From Egibacter rhizosphaerae (GTDB lineage: Bacteria; Actinomycetota; Nitriliruptoria; Euzebyales; Egibacteraceae), in NCBI RefSeq assembly GCF_004322855.1, contig NZ_CP036402.1:1860001-1924000 (forward strand): a DNA stretch of 64,000 nt. The letters run 5' to 3'. Shown piece after piece: positions 44,889 to 54,462 of this stretch (position 1 is its first letter; every line of letters begins with the position of its first letter). The position numbers and the translations under genes were made by a program. The notes below the pieces were generated by a model, which did not search any database, was not told the origin of the DNA, and saw nothing but the letters and a program-made list of their open reading frames with translations.

Positions 44889-45802
44889 CCACGGAGACCA
44901 ATCACACGAGCGCGACCCCCGGCGAGGTGGCTGACGCGCCCGGCTGGCAGGTCGACTGGCTCAACGCGTGGCTGGCTGCCATCGGGCTGCTCTGGCTCGA
45001 GCCGGCCGCCCGAGTGGCCTGGAGCACCGATCCCGTGCCACACGCTCGGCTGCACGCCCCCGGCAGCGACCCTGCCTCGGCGATCGCCGAGGCACTGCCC
45101 GACCTCGCGGCGCTGCAGCGGCTCGCGATCGCCAGCGAGCATCCCAGCAGCTCGAGGCCGTTCAAGCGCAATCCCTCGCTGGATGACTACCGCGCTCGCG
45201 CGGCGCTCGCGCGCGCGGATCACGACTTCTCCCTCAGCGTGTCGGTCACCGATCTGACATCCGACGCCTCCCGCGAGCTCCCGCACAGTCCGCTCGACCC
45301 GCCGGCGCCCAAGGGGCAAACCCTGTGGGACCGGCTGGTGCGGGTGCGAGAGAAGCTCGACGCCCAAGCGCCGAACACGGTCGAGGCTGCGGCGCGGTCG
45401 CTTCAGGGCGTGCCGACGCGGGTGCAAGCCAACGGGCTTGGCTTCGACGTGCGCCGCATTGACCCCGCTGCGGGGGGCGACGAACTCACCGTCGATCCCA
45501 TCGTGGAGTGCCTGGCGTTATTCGGCCTCGCGCTGCTGCCGATCCGCGGCGACGGCGTGCGCCCCACCACGCGTGGTTGGCGCGGTCCCGCTTTACGGGG
45601 CGGCTCGTTTCGCTGGCCCGCCTGGTCTGACTGGCTCGATGTCTGGGCAGTCGACGGGCTGCTGGATCGCTGCCATGCCGCAGCACACGAGGCTCATCGG
45701 ATAGGCCGCTGGGGCGTGGCGGCGGTGTTCGAGACGGTCCCCTACCAGCCGACCGGGCAGAGCGATGTCCGCCGCGGCTACGCGTCCCGACGGTTGTGGT
45801 AG
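44885..45802 (+). CDS. Small type I-G protein (Cas3-extension or Csb3-like)
   Basis: A protein of 305 residues between cas3 and cas4, where csx17 (the about 700-residue Cas8-like subunit) usually stands. The opening WQVDWLNAWLAAIGLLWLEP resembles the start of the Cas3-extension and Csb3/Cas8u groups, which also begin with a strand and an AAIG-type turn. Later parts include DHDFSLSVSVTDL, NGLGFDVRRIDPA, and VECLALFGLALLPIRGDG. It may be a reduced large-subunit substitute responsible for PAM recognition. The exact family needs a profile search. The ATG overlaps cas3 by ATGA. Confidence 0.7.
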   Translation: MTTETNHTSATPGEVADAPGWQVDWLNAWLAAIGLLWLEPAARVAWSTDPVPHARLHAPGSDPASAIAEALPDLAALQRLAIASEHPSSSRPFKRNPSLDDYRARAALARADHDFSLSVSVTDLTSDASRELPHSPLDPPAPKGQTLWDRLVRVREKLDAQAPNTVEAAARSLQGVPTRVQANGLGFDVRRIDPAAGGDELTVDPIVECLALFGLALLPIRGDGVRPTTRGWRGPALRGGSFRWPAWSDWLDVWAVDGLLDRCHAAAHEAHRIGRWGVAAVFETVPYQPTGQSDVRRGYASRRLW

Positions 45803-45804
45803 CC

Positions 45805-46425
45805 ATGCTCGACCCCGAGCCGCTGCCGATCTCGGCACTAGAGCACTGGGTGTACTGCCCACGCCAGTGCGCTTTCATCCACGTCGAGGGGCTGTGGCAG
45901 GACAACCCGCACACGGTGCGGGGCACCTGGGGCCACCGACGCCCTGACACGGGGACAGATCGCGTCGAGCGCGGCCGGCGCGTGCTACGCGGCGTGCCGC
46001 TGCACTCACACCACCTCGGGCTCATCGGCCGCGCCGACGTCGTGGAGGTTCACCGCGATGGGACCGTCGTTCCAGTCGAGTACAAGGTCGGTGGCAGGCA
46101 TGGGGATACCGCCGAGGTGCAGCTGTGCGCCGAGGCGCTCTGCCTGGAGGAGATGACCGACCGCCGGGTACCCGAGGGAGCGCTGTGGCACAGCGGCCCG
46201 CGGCGGCGCACCGCAGTGCCAATCGACGAGGGGCTGCGCGCCCGCACCCGCGCGCTCATCGACGAGGTCCGCGCCGCCCTTGCTGCTGGCCGCCTTCCCC
46301 CTGCTGTGAACGATGCCCGCTGCGCGCAGTGCCAGTTCCTGGACCAGTGCCTCCCCTCCGTCATCGACGATGCCCCGTGGGTCGCGCGCTACCTCGCCGA
46401 GGAGGTGTTCGCGTGCGGCTCCTGA
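45805..46425 (+). CDS. cas4: Cas4 nuclease (separate, not fused to Cas1)
   Basis: A protein of 206 residues. The N-terminal cysteine motif WVYCPRQCAFIHVEG and the C-terminal CAQCQFLDQC hold the iron-sulfur cluster. GLIGRADVV and VPVEYKVGG are the RecB-type nuclease acidic residues, and AEVQLCAEALCLEE the QhxxY-like helix. Cas4 selects and trims prespacers next to the PAM. In most type I-G systems Cas4 and Cas1 are one polypeptide; here they are two genes overlapping by 13 bases. ATG 45805 is preferred to GTG 45796. Confidence 0.9.
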   Translation: MLDPEPLPISALEHWVYCPRQCAFIHVEGLWQDNPHTVRGTWGHRRPDTGTDRVERGRRVLRGVPLHSHHLGLIGRADVVEVHRDGTVVPVEYKVGGRHGDTAEVQLCAEALCLEEMTDRRVPEGALWHSGPRRRTAVPIDEGLRARTRALIDEVRAALAAGRLPPAVNDARCAQCQFLDQCLPSVIDDAPWVARYLAEEVFACGS

Positions 46426-47441
46426 ACACGCTGTACGTCACCGAGCACGGCGCGCGAGTAGGACTGCGGAAGGGCTCTCTAGCCGTCAAGTTGCGCGATG
46501 GCAGAGAACGACGGGTGCCGATAAACGCTGTCGACACAGTGGTGCTCCTCGGCCGCGCGCAGCCGTCGGCCGAGCTTCTTGCCGAGTGCTCCAGGCGCAA
46601 CATCCGCGTCGCTGCACTGACCCGCTACGGCCGTGTCCGCTTTGTGGTCGCCGGTCCGACCGGGGGTAGCGTCCACCTCCGGCTCGAGCAGTACCGCCGA
46701 GCGACGGAGGCCGCGCCTTCGGCGCAGGTCGCTCGCACCGTCGTCGCCGGGAAGCTGCAGAACTGCCGTCGCATGCTGCAACGGTGGGAGTGGGACGCGC
46801 CCGCTCGACTGCGGTCCCTGTTCGCCGATCAGCGAGGAATGGTCGAGGAGCGGCTACGTGCGCTCGAGGGCTCCCTCGACGGGGACCGGATCCGCGGCAT
46901 CGAGGGCGACGGCACGCGCCGCTACTTCCGCGGACTGGCCCTACACCTCGGTTCCCAGGAAACTTCGGTGCACTTCGCCGGCCGTTCGCGGCGGCCTCCC
47001 CGCGATCCCGTCAACGCAGTGCTTAGCTTCGCTTACGGGCTGCTGCTGACCGAAGCGGTGGGAGCGCTCGAGGCTGCCGGTCTCGACCCGCAGATCGGCT
47101 TCCTGCACCAACCACGATCCGGGCGGCCCGCACTTGCGCTCGACCTGGTCAAGGAGTTCCGCCCAGCGTTCGGTGACCGCTTCGGCATCGCTGCGCTCAT
47201 GCGCGGGCAACTCACTGACGATGACTTCGTCCGTTCCAACCGTGATGCGTGCCACCTGAATGACGAAGGGCGCCGCAAGTTCATTGAGGCGTTCGAGGAG
47301 TTCAAGTCAGAGGAAGTGTTCCATCCGGTGCTGGGTCGCGATCTTCCGCGGTGGAGCGCCTTGTCGGTGCAAGCCACACTGATGGCCCGCCATGTGCGCG
47401 GCGACCTGGCTGACTACCCACCGTTCACGCTCGCGGGGTGA
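46413..47441 (+). CDS. cas1: Cas1 integrase
   Basis: A protein of 342 residues starting at GTG 46413 after GAGGAGGT inside the end of cas4. The N-terminal beta domain reads LLNTLYVTEHGARVGLRKG. The metal-binding residues lie in FAYGLLLTEAVGALEAAGLD (Glu), FLHQPRSGRPALALDLVKEF (His, Asp/Glu) and RFGIAALMRGQL. Cas1 with Cas2 inserts new spacers at the leader end. The sequence is complete, so adaptation may be active. Confidence 0.93.
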   Translation: MRLLNTLYVTEHGARVGLRKGSLAVKLRDGRERRVPINAVDTVVLLGRAQPSAELLAECSRRNIRVAALTRYGRVRFVVAGPTGGSVHLRLEQYRRATEAAPSAQVARTVVAGKLQNCRRMLQRWEWDAPARLRSLFADQRGMVEERLRALEGSLDGDRIRGIEGDGTRRYFRGLALHLGSQETSVHFAGRSRRPPRDPVNAVLSFAYGLLLTEAVGALEAAGLDPQIGFLHQPRSGRPALALDLVKEFRPAFGDRFGIAALMRGQLTDDDFVRSNRDACHLNDEGRRKFIEAFEEFKSEEVFHPVLGRDLPRWSALSVQATLMARHVRGDLADYPPFTLAG

Positions 47442-47447
47442 GCCGTC

Positions 47448-47738
47448 GTGGACCTGCTCGTTGCATACGACGTCGCAACCCGCGACCGGGAGGGAGAGCG
47501 CCGTCTGGCTGAGGTCGCCGCCGTGTGCGAGCGCTACGGGGTTCGAGTGCAGTACTCTGTGTTCGAGTGCCGGCTGACGGCCACGGCCGCGGAGTCGCTG
47601 GTCGTTGAACTGGAGGCCACCATCCTCCCGAGTGACGACTCGGTGCTCATCTATCGTTTCCCTGGCGATCTGCGGACGAGCCGGCAAGCACTGGGTCGCA
47701 GACGGGGCAGCGGCCCGGCCGGCCCCTGGATCGTGTAG
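47448..47738 (+). CDS. cas2: Cas2
   Basis: A protein of 96 residues from GTG 47448. LLVAYDVATRDREGERR is the first strand with the conserved Asp, YGVRVQYSVFECRLT the second, and DDSVLIYRFPGD the fourth. It is the structural core between Cas1 dimers. The gene lies six bases after cas1 and 166 bases before the first repeat. Confidence 0.93.
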   Translation: MDLLVAYDVATRDREGERRLAEVAAVCERYGVRVQYSVFECRLTATAAESLVVELEATILPSDDSVLIYRFPGDLRTSRQALGRRRGSGPAGPWIV

Positions 47739-47904
47739 GCCGAACCGTCGGTGATCCTTGACAACACAAGAGCCCGCACGGCTGATCGTAACCTGGCGTC
47801 ACGCTGCGGATACAGCACGTTGACACAAGCCACGGTCAAGGCGGAAGCGTGAGGCAGCCACGTCGCGTCACGTCATCGACCAGCTACTTTGTGCCCCAAG
47901 GAGG
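47739..47904 (+). promoter_or_regulatory. CRISPR leader
   Basis: 166 bases between cas2 and the first repeat, without a gene. Two TTGACA boxes occur at 47758-47763 and 47820-47825, either of which could be the -35 of the array promoter; -10 boxes are not clear. The perfect repeats start here while the other array end is degenerate, so this side is the leader. Confidence 0.6.
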
Positions 47905-50900
47905 GTCTCGTCGGGGAGCCATCCCCGACCTTCGTTGAGCGGACCGGGCCCGCCAGTCGCTCGACCGTCACGCGAGGTCTCGTCGGGGAGCCATCCCCGA
48001 CCTTCGTTGAGCGGACTCCTACCCCGACATCGTGAGCGCCCTCAGCCGAGGTCTCGTCGGGGAGCCATCCCCGACCTTCGTTGAGCGGACGTGGGTGTGG
48101 CTTCGATCAATGAGCGCGGCTATGTCTCGTCGGGGAGCCATCCCCGACCTTCGTTGAGCGCAGATCCTCGCGCGCTAACCCCGGACACGCGAAACGGTCT
48201 CGTCGGGGAGCCATCCCCGACCTTCGTTGAGCGTGCCCGCTGTCGGGCACGATGCCCTGCAGGACCGCCGGGTCTCGTCGGGGAGCCATCCCCGACCTTC
48301 GTTGAGCGTCGTACGTCGTCCGGTCCCAGTCGCGGTCCACAACGTCTCGTCGGGGAGCCATCCCCGACCTTCGTTGAGCGAAGGGCATCATCGACCTCGC
48401 CCGCCGGTCGGGGGGTCTCGTCGGGGAGCCATCCCCGACCTTCGTTGAGCGTGCCCGCTGTCGGGCACGATGCCCTGCAGGACCGCCGGGTCTCGTCGGG
48501 GAGCCATCCCCGACCTTCGTTGAGCGTCGTACGTCGTCCGGTCCCAGTCGCGGTCCACAACGTCTCGTCGGGGAGCCATCCCCGACCTTCGTTGAGCGAA
48601 GGGCATCATCGACCTCGCCCGCCGGTCGGGGGGTCTCGTCGGGGAGCCATCCCCGACCTTCGTTGAGCGAGCTCGACCGAGCAAGAGGCGATCGCGTGGG
48701 ACCTCATGTCTCGTCGGGGAGCCATCCCCGACCTTCGTTGAGCGACTGGCTGTGCCTTGTAAGCACTGGCCACACGGTTCGAGTCTCGTCGGGGAGCCAT
48801 CCCCGACCTTCGTTGAGCGGACCTCGCCCCGGACGGCGCGTCGCACGGCCACACGGTGTCTCGTCGGGGAGCCATCCCCGACCTTCGTTGAGCGGAGGAG
48901 TGCCTCAAGTCGCTCGACCTGATCGGCGACAAGGTCTCGTCGGGGAGCCATCCCCGACCTTCGTTGAGCGGTCGATAACCAGCTAGCCAGTAGGACGGGG
49001 GAGCCGAAGGTCTCGTCGGGGAGCCATCCCCGACCTTCGTTGAGCGCGCGGCGCGTGGGACTCGGGCACCACCTACAGCGCGCGTCTCGTCGGGGAGCCA
49101 TCTCCGACCTTCGTTGAGCGGCCGAACTCGCGCGTGGCCTGCAAGAACACCGCGTCGTCTCGTCGGGGAGCCATCCCCGACCTTCGTTGAGCGACCTCGT
49201 CGTCGGCCTCCGGCACACCGAACGGGGGTCTCGTCGGGGAGCCATCCCCGACCTTCGTTGAGCGGAGACACGCGGGACAGTGGCGCGGCGTCACGAGTCA
49301 CGTCTCGTCGGGGAGCCATCCCCGACCTTCGTTGAGCGCACCGGGGCAGTAGTCATCCCCGGGGCGCCAGCGTCATCTCGTCGGGGAGCCATCCCCGACC
49401 TTCGTTGAGCGACGGGCCAGCCGAAGTACGCGATGACGCTCTTGCAGTCTCGTCGGGGAGCCATCCCCGACCTTCGTTGAGCGCTGCGCGGACCATTCGG
49501 GGTGCACCATCTCCGTCCACGGTCTCGTCGGGGAGCCATCCCCGACCTTCGTTGAGCGGCGCAGGTCCGCGTTCCCACCGGGTTGCGCGACCGCGTCTCG
49601 TCGGGGAGCCATCCCCGACCTTCGTTGAGCGAACCAGCCACCGAGCGCGAGCAGACAGTCGCTCACCGGTCTCGTCGGGGAGCCACCCCCGACCTTCGTT
49701 GAGCGACCGGCCGCAACGTCATGGCCAAGCGCGCGGCCGACCGGTCTCGTCGGGGAGCCATCCCCGACCTTCGTTGAGCGGTCGACGACATGCTGCTGCT
49801 CGACCGCGACCCCGGCGTCTCGTCGGGGAGCCATCCCCGACCTTCGTTGAGCGTCCATCAGCTGGTCCCAGCGCGGGTCTTCCCGCCAGGTCTCGTCGGG
49901 GAGCCATCCCCGACCTTCGTTGAGCGTTGTGGCCTCACAGGGGCCGGGGTGGCCGGTCCGGTCCGTCTCGTCGGGGAGCCATCCCCGACCTTCGTTGAGC
50001 GCAATAACCCCCGTCCGCGTGCACGGGGACTTGCTCGGTCTCGTCGGGGAGCCATCCCCGACCTTCGTTGAGCGTCCATCAGCTGGTCCCAGCGCGGGTC
50101 TTCCCGCCAGGTCTCGTCGGGGAGCCATCCCCGACCTTCGTTGAGCGGCCTCCTCTGCTCTCGCGGTCACCCGCACCATCGGGTCTCGTCGGGGGAGCCA
50201 TCCCCGACCTTCGTTGAGCGCCCTACGCCCTCGAGTGACTGCTCGCCCTGAACGGGCAGTCTCGTCGGGGAGCCATCCCCGACCTTCGTTGCGCGACGAA
50301 CTCGTTGAGCTGATGCTGTATCGTCGCGATGTGTCTCGTCGGGGAGCCATCCCCGACCTTCGTTGAGCAGCCATGAACGAGCTCGCCGGCTCGGTCGAGC
50401 TCATCCGTCTCGTCGGGGAGCCATCCCCGACCTTCGTTGAGCGACGGTGGATTCGCGTTCGGTCTCTATCGAGAACTCGCGTCTCGTCGGGGAGCCATCC
50501 CCGACCTTCGTTGAGCGGTCTCCGCGCGCGGCGACTCCGGCGCGTGCTCCACGGTCTCGTCGGGGAGCCATCCCCGACCTTCGTTGAGCGAACCTCAACG
50601 TCGACGCGATCGTCCGCGGCGACGAGTCTCGTCGGGGAACCATCCCCGACCTTCGTTGAGCGGAGGTGCCCGTGAGCGACGAGGGCCGCTTGGTCACCCC
50701 GGTCTCGTCGGGGAGCCATCCCCGACCTTCGTTGAGCGGTCATCTACGACCGGATCGGGCTCGCGCTCGAGCTCGTGTCTCGGCGGGGAGCCATCCCCGA
50801 CCTTCGTTGAACGTTCTCGCTGCCGGACTCGCCGATCAGCGCCCAGTCGCGTCTCGTCGGGGAGTCATCCCCGACCTTTCATTGAGCGTCGCCCTTCCAT

Positions 50901-51186
50901 CGGCGCAGCTCCGCGAGAGCGAGCTCGTCTCGTCGGGGAGCCATCCCCGACCTTCGTTGAGCCGTGGCCTGGTGGCACGGCACCGAACTCGAGCAGGTCG
51001 CGTCTCGTCGGGGAGCCATCCCCGACCTTCGTTGAGCGAAGCAGCGCATGACCGTGGCCGCGGCCGACCGCGTGTCTCGTCGGGGAGCCATCCCCGACCT
51101 TCGTTGCGCGGTGACGCAGCAGGCCGAGTGGAAGATCGGCAGCGATCACGTCTCGTCGGGGAGCCATCCCCGACCTTCGTTACGCG
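47905..51186 (+). CRISPR. CRISPR array, 45 repeats and 44 spacers (type I-G)
   Basis: The 37-bp repeat begins GTCTCGTCGGGGAGCCATCC and ends CCGACCTTCGTTGAGCG. An internal palindrome (CGGGGA...TCCCCG) forms the hairpin, and the TTCGTTGAG end is usual in this subtype. Spacers are 34-39 bp. Three units (48197-48414) are duplicated in tandem exactly at 48415-48632, so spacers 5-7 equal 8-10. Spacer 27 (49854-49889) equals spacer 30 (50075-50110). Variant repeats increase to the right (from 50183: one inserted G, GCGCG, GAGCA, GAACG and TTACG ends), which marks the old end. Spacer sequences with codon-like content (for example the one at 49706) look phage-derived. No spacer was seen to match this window. 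Confidence 0.98.
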
Positions 51187-51300
51187 CGGCCACAGTGCGC
51201 AGAGGTCCGGTCTCGACCTCCAGGCTGTCGGTCCGGTCCCCATTGGCTGTGGACGTCGCGCTCGAGGGCTCAGTCGACGACTGCACCGATCTCCCGCCGC

Positions 51301-51615
51301 CTACGAGCCGGTGTCCCCTCGCGGCGAGGCACGACTCGGTGCCGGCACCCCTGAAGCGCCAGAGTGGCGGTCCTCGCGCGGCGGCGAGAAGCGCTGCCGC
51401 GCCGCCTGGCGGGAGATGCCGAGCGCGCGCGCGAGGTCGGCGTACTGGGCACCGTGGCCGAGGGCCTGCGCAGCGGCCTCGTCGCGCCGCTCGGCGACGC
51501 GGCGGGCGAGCTCGGCCAGCACCGCGACGCGGTGCTCCTCCTCGACGACGTCCGCCGCCGTCAGCGCGCGACGCATCGCCAGCTCGACGCGGTCGGCAGC
51601 GCGGTGTCGATCCAT
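51301..51615 (-). CDS. Small helix-turn-helix protein
   Basis: A protein of 104 residues from ATG 51615, with GGGGAAGG upstream. A long first helix (ADRVELAMRRALTAADVVEE, AVLAELARRVAERRDEA) leads to a helix-turn-helix YADLARALGISRQAARQRF like that of sigma-factor region 4 and small regulators. The tail is basic and disordered. It lies between the array and the integrase operon. It may regulate the element or the neighbouring genes. It reads toward the array. Confidence 0.62.
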   Translation of the reverse strand: MDRHRAADRVELAMRRALTAADVVEEEHRVAVLAELARRVAERRDEAAAQALGHGAQYADLARALGISRQAARQRFSPPREDRHSGASGVPAPSRASPRGDTGS

Positions 51616-51856
51616 CAACGGGCCTTCCCCACACCACTGACAGGCTCGGTTGTCGCCGGGCCGCGAGCCGCGACAAGATCGGTTGTCGTGCTGGCGAAGC
51701 GCGGCGTGGCGCGGCCGACGAGGTCGCCACACGCGACCCCGGCGCCGGTGGCAGGGTCGGTCGCGGCGGTGGACCGGTCGGGGCTCGATGGGCTCGCCGG
51801 CGCGGTCGCAGCGCGCCTCGTCGCCGCGCTGCGGTGGCCGAGCGCTGCGGCGCGCA

Positions 51857-52684
51857 TCAGTGCGCCCGCGTCGGCGGGTGGGCGTGGTAGCGCAGGGGGG
51901 TGCCGTCGGATCTGGTGATGGGGTCGGCGGGGTCGGTGGCGGCCTCGCGCAGGGTGCGAAACAGCGTCTGCTCGGGTGTGGCGGTGTCGGTGTCGCGCAG
52001 CCGATGGGCACGGATCCTGTCGAGCACCTGGGCGACGCTGAGCGGCGTGGCGCTGCGGCGCAGCACCCATTGCGCGGCGGCCCGCCAGGTGGGTTGGGTC
52101 TCGGTGGTTTCGACGCGGGCGTCGTCGGCTTCGCGCAGCACCTCTGTGGCCGCGGCGAGCCCCTGCAGGCGGAGCAGGCTCAGCACCGGCGCGGTGACCC
52201 GGTCCAGCTGGTGGCGACGGAACGCGTCGATGCTGTGGTCGCCGGGGGTGCGGTGGTTGTCCACCAGCGTGGCCTCGGCTTGCAGGCGGCGGTAGAGCGC
52301 GCCCTCGAGGTAGCCCACGCACGCCGAGGTCCACCGACCCGCGCGGTTGGCGGCCGCGGAGGAGACCGCGACGGCGACCTCCCACCAGTCCTTGAGCTCG
52401 ACCTGCTCGCCCAAGCGCCCGCGCACGTCCTGGGGGCTCTGGCCGACGTACAGGCGCGTGCTGCCGGGCTCGGGGCCGGGGCCGAGCAGCACGTAGCAGC
52501 CGGGCACCGCCCACAGCGGGCCCGCGAGCGCGGTGAGGCTGTCGCTGCGGACCACCGCGAGGTTGACCGCGGGGTCGGCGAGCTCGAGGTGGCACACCCC
52601 CGCGCGCGCGTCGCGGGGCAGGTAGGCCAGCGCCTGCATGTGGCGACCGGGCTCGGGGGCCGCGTTGGCGGGCTCAGCCGACAT
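51857..52684 (-). CDS. GIY-YIG-like nuclease domain protein
   Basis: A protein of 275 residues whose ATG (52684) overlaps the end of the integrase gene by 11 bases. VPGCYVLLGPGPEPG and RLYVGQSPQDVRGRLGEQ match the GIY and YIG strands, with an Arg in the following helix as in these nucleases; KDWWEVAVAVSS continues the fold. The C-terminal third is a winged-helix-like region (WRAAAQWVLRRSATPLSVAQ). GIY-YIG proteins of this kind accompany integrases on some actinobacterial elements, but I cannot give a specific role. A nicking or processing role in element movement is an inference. Confidence 0.7.
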   Translation of the reverse strand: MSAEPANAAPEPGRHMQALAYLPRDARAGVCHLELADPAVNLAVVRSDSLTALAGPLWAVPGCYVLLGPGPEPGSTRLYVGQSPQDVRGRLGEQVELKDWWEVAVAVSSAAANRAGRWTSACVGYLEGALYRRLQAEATLVDNHRTPGDHSIDAFRRHQLDRVTAPVLSLLRLQGLAAATEVLREADDARVETTETQPTWRAAAQWVLRRSATPLSVAQVLDRIRAHRLRDTDTATPEQTLFRTLREAATDPADPITRSDGTPLRYHAHPPTRAH

Positions 52685-54461
52685 CCCCGACCCCCTTGCG
52701 GCGGCGCGCCCGCGCCGCTGCGAAGTCGATGACGTTGCCCGCGTCAGGGGCCGGCGCGGCGTCGTCCGCGTCCTCGTCGCCGTGGTCCTGCCAGCGCCGA
52801 TCCAGCGCCGCACGGGCTTGCGCATCGGCGTCGCTGGTGCCGTGGCGGTAGTGCTCGAGGATGGTCTTCTCGCTATTGCCCGCGAGGTCGGCGACCTGCC
52901 CGTAGTTCAGCCCGGCGTTGTCGATGCTGTCGTTGGTGACGATGTGGCGCAACTCCCCGAACGCCCGCCCCCGCAGGGGGTGCCGCGGCTCGCCGGGCTT
53001 GTCGGGGAACGCCGCGGCCACCGCGGGGTGCCAGACGCGCTCGTTGAAGTTGCTGCCGCGAAACGGGGCGCCCTGCTTGGAGGGGAAGGCGCGCACGAAG
53101 CGCTGCTGCTCGCCCAGCCAGGCCGCGACCTGCTCATGACGCTGCTGATCGCCGAGGCGAGCGGCGAGCTCGAGCTCCTCGCGCAGCCACGCCACGCGCC
53201 GGTCGTGCAACTGCTGGGCCTGCGGCAACCACCTGGCGAGGCAGTCCAGCAGGCGGGGCCACTGCGGCAGCGGCACCACCGAACGGTCGCCGTACTCGCG
53301 CCACTTGGGGGCGCCGTGCTGCCACGTCTGCCCGTTGTTCAGCCGCGCCGACACGGGCGTCGCCGTACGGTCGATCGCGACCACGCGCTCGTCGAGGTCG
53401 AAGTCGTCGACCGCGAGCGCGGCGAGCTCGCCGACCCGCTTGGGCGTGGCGATGACGTTGAGCACGTGCGGTTCCCAGAAAGCGTCGAGGTGATTGTCGA
53501 GCACCCACAGCACATCCTCGACGGTGCCGGTCTCGCGACCACGGGCGCGCTCGGCGGCCTGGCGTTCGTCCTCGGTGCTGCGCATTTGCTTGCCGCGACG
53601 GTGGTGGCGCGCAACCACCTCGTCCATGGGATTGGCATCGATGAGCGGGGGCGTCATCCTGTGTGCGAACGCAAACACCCGCCGCAGGTCGTTGTAGAAG
53701 TGCCGCTCGGAGGCGAGGCCGACCTTGGCGCCGTCCTGGCGGGGCGTGGGGCCGTTGATGTAGGCCCGTAGATTGGTGGCACGGCGCCGTTCGACCGCGT
53801 ACTGGCCGTCGGGGGTGGTGACATCGCCCACGCGCATGCTCTCGCCTTCTGCGCCCCGCGGGTCATCGGGGCCGTAGACGAGCAGGCGCACGGCGAACCG
53901 CACACTCGTGTCCAGCTGCGCGCGGGTGGGGGCCTTGGGCGTGGCGGGCAGAACGGTGGCGAGGTAGTAGCTGCCCAGCTGCGCCACGGTCCAGCGCGCC
54001 GCCTCCGCGGCCGACCGCGGCGGCGGCGGTTGGGGCGGCAGGGCGACCAGCCGACCGCCATCGACCGGTCCCCCCTCACCGGTGTGGCCCTGCGGCGAGC
54101 GCGCGCCGTCGCCCTCACCGGCCGGCTCGGCGGCGTTGGCGGCGGGTGCGTCGTGGCGGTCCGCGCCGCCGGCGCGGGGGCTGGTCGCCGCCGAGGTGGA
54201 CTGGGGCAGCCCGTCGGGGTCGGCGGGCCAGCAGTGCTGCGCGCCGGCGGTGAGCAGGGTCTCGAGCCGGCGGGCCTCGGCGAGCCCGCCCTTGGTGTTG
54301 GCAAACCGCCGGCGGCGCGGGTTGCGCTCGCCGGGCGCGCGCCAGCGCAGCAACAGCTTCTGGGCGGTCGGAGCGTCGAAGTCGGGTTGGCCGTCGGCGT
54401 CGCGCACGGTGGCATCGCGCGCGTCGACGGGCACCAGCGGGTAGCAGCGCCAGCGGCCCAT
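52674..54461 (-). CDS. int: Site-specific tyrosine integrase of the island
   Basis: A protein of 595 residues. The catalytic part is at the C-terminus: ATPKRVGELAALAVDDFDLD (Arg about 340), RGRAFGELRHIVTNDSI (His/Arg about 505) and LAGNSEKTILEHYRHGT (Tyr about 535). The core-binding part has ASERHFYNDLRRVFAFAHRM. A large N-terminal extension is proline-rich in the middle. The gene is next to the intact tRNA-Arg and reads inward, as usual for enzymes that act on the 3' end of a tRNA gene. The ATG at 54461 follows the AlpA-like stop by one base, so the genes are coupled. Confidence 0.9.
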   Translation of the reverse strand: MGRWRCYPLVPVDARDATVRDADGQPDFDAPTAQKLLLRWRAPGERNPRRRRFANTKGGLAEARRLETLLTAGAQHCWPADPDGLPQSTSAATSPRAGGADRHDAPAANAAEPAGEGDGARSPQGHTGEGGPVDGGRLVALPPQPPPPRSAAEAARWTVAQLGSYYLATVLPATPKAPTRAQLDTSVRFAVRLLVYGPDDPRGAEGESMRVGDVTTPDGQYAVERRRATNLRAYINGPTPRQDGAKVGLASERHFYNDLRRVFAFAHRMTPPLIDANPMDEVVARHHRRGKQMRSTEDERQAAERARGRETGTVEDVLWVLDNHLDAFWEPHVLNVIATPKRVGELAALAVDDFDLDERVVAIDRTATPVSARLNNGQTWQHGAPKWREYGDRSVVPLPQWPRLLDCLARWLPQAQQLHDRRVAWLREELELAARLGDQQRHEQVAAWLGEQQRFVRAFPSKQGAPFRGSNFNERVWHPAVAAAFPDKPGEPRHPLRGRAFGELRHIVTNDSIDNAGLNYGQVADLAGNSEKTILEHYRHGTSDADAQARAALDRRWQDHGDEDADDAAPAPDAGNVIDFAAARARRRKGVGDVG

Positions 54462-54462
54462 C

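Noticed and set aside
47905-51186. Long open frames on both strands with repeated peptides such as LVGEPSPTFVER and STKVGDGSPTR
   Set aside because: They are translations of the CRISPR repeat, whose 72-75 base period keeps frames open. They are not proteins.
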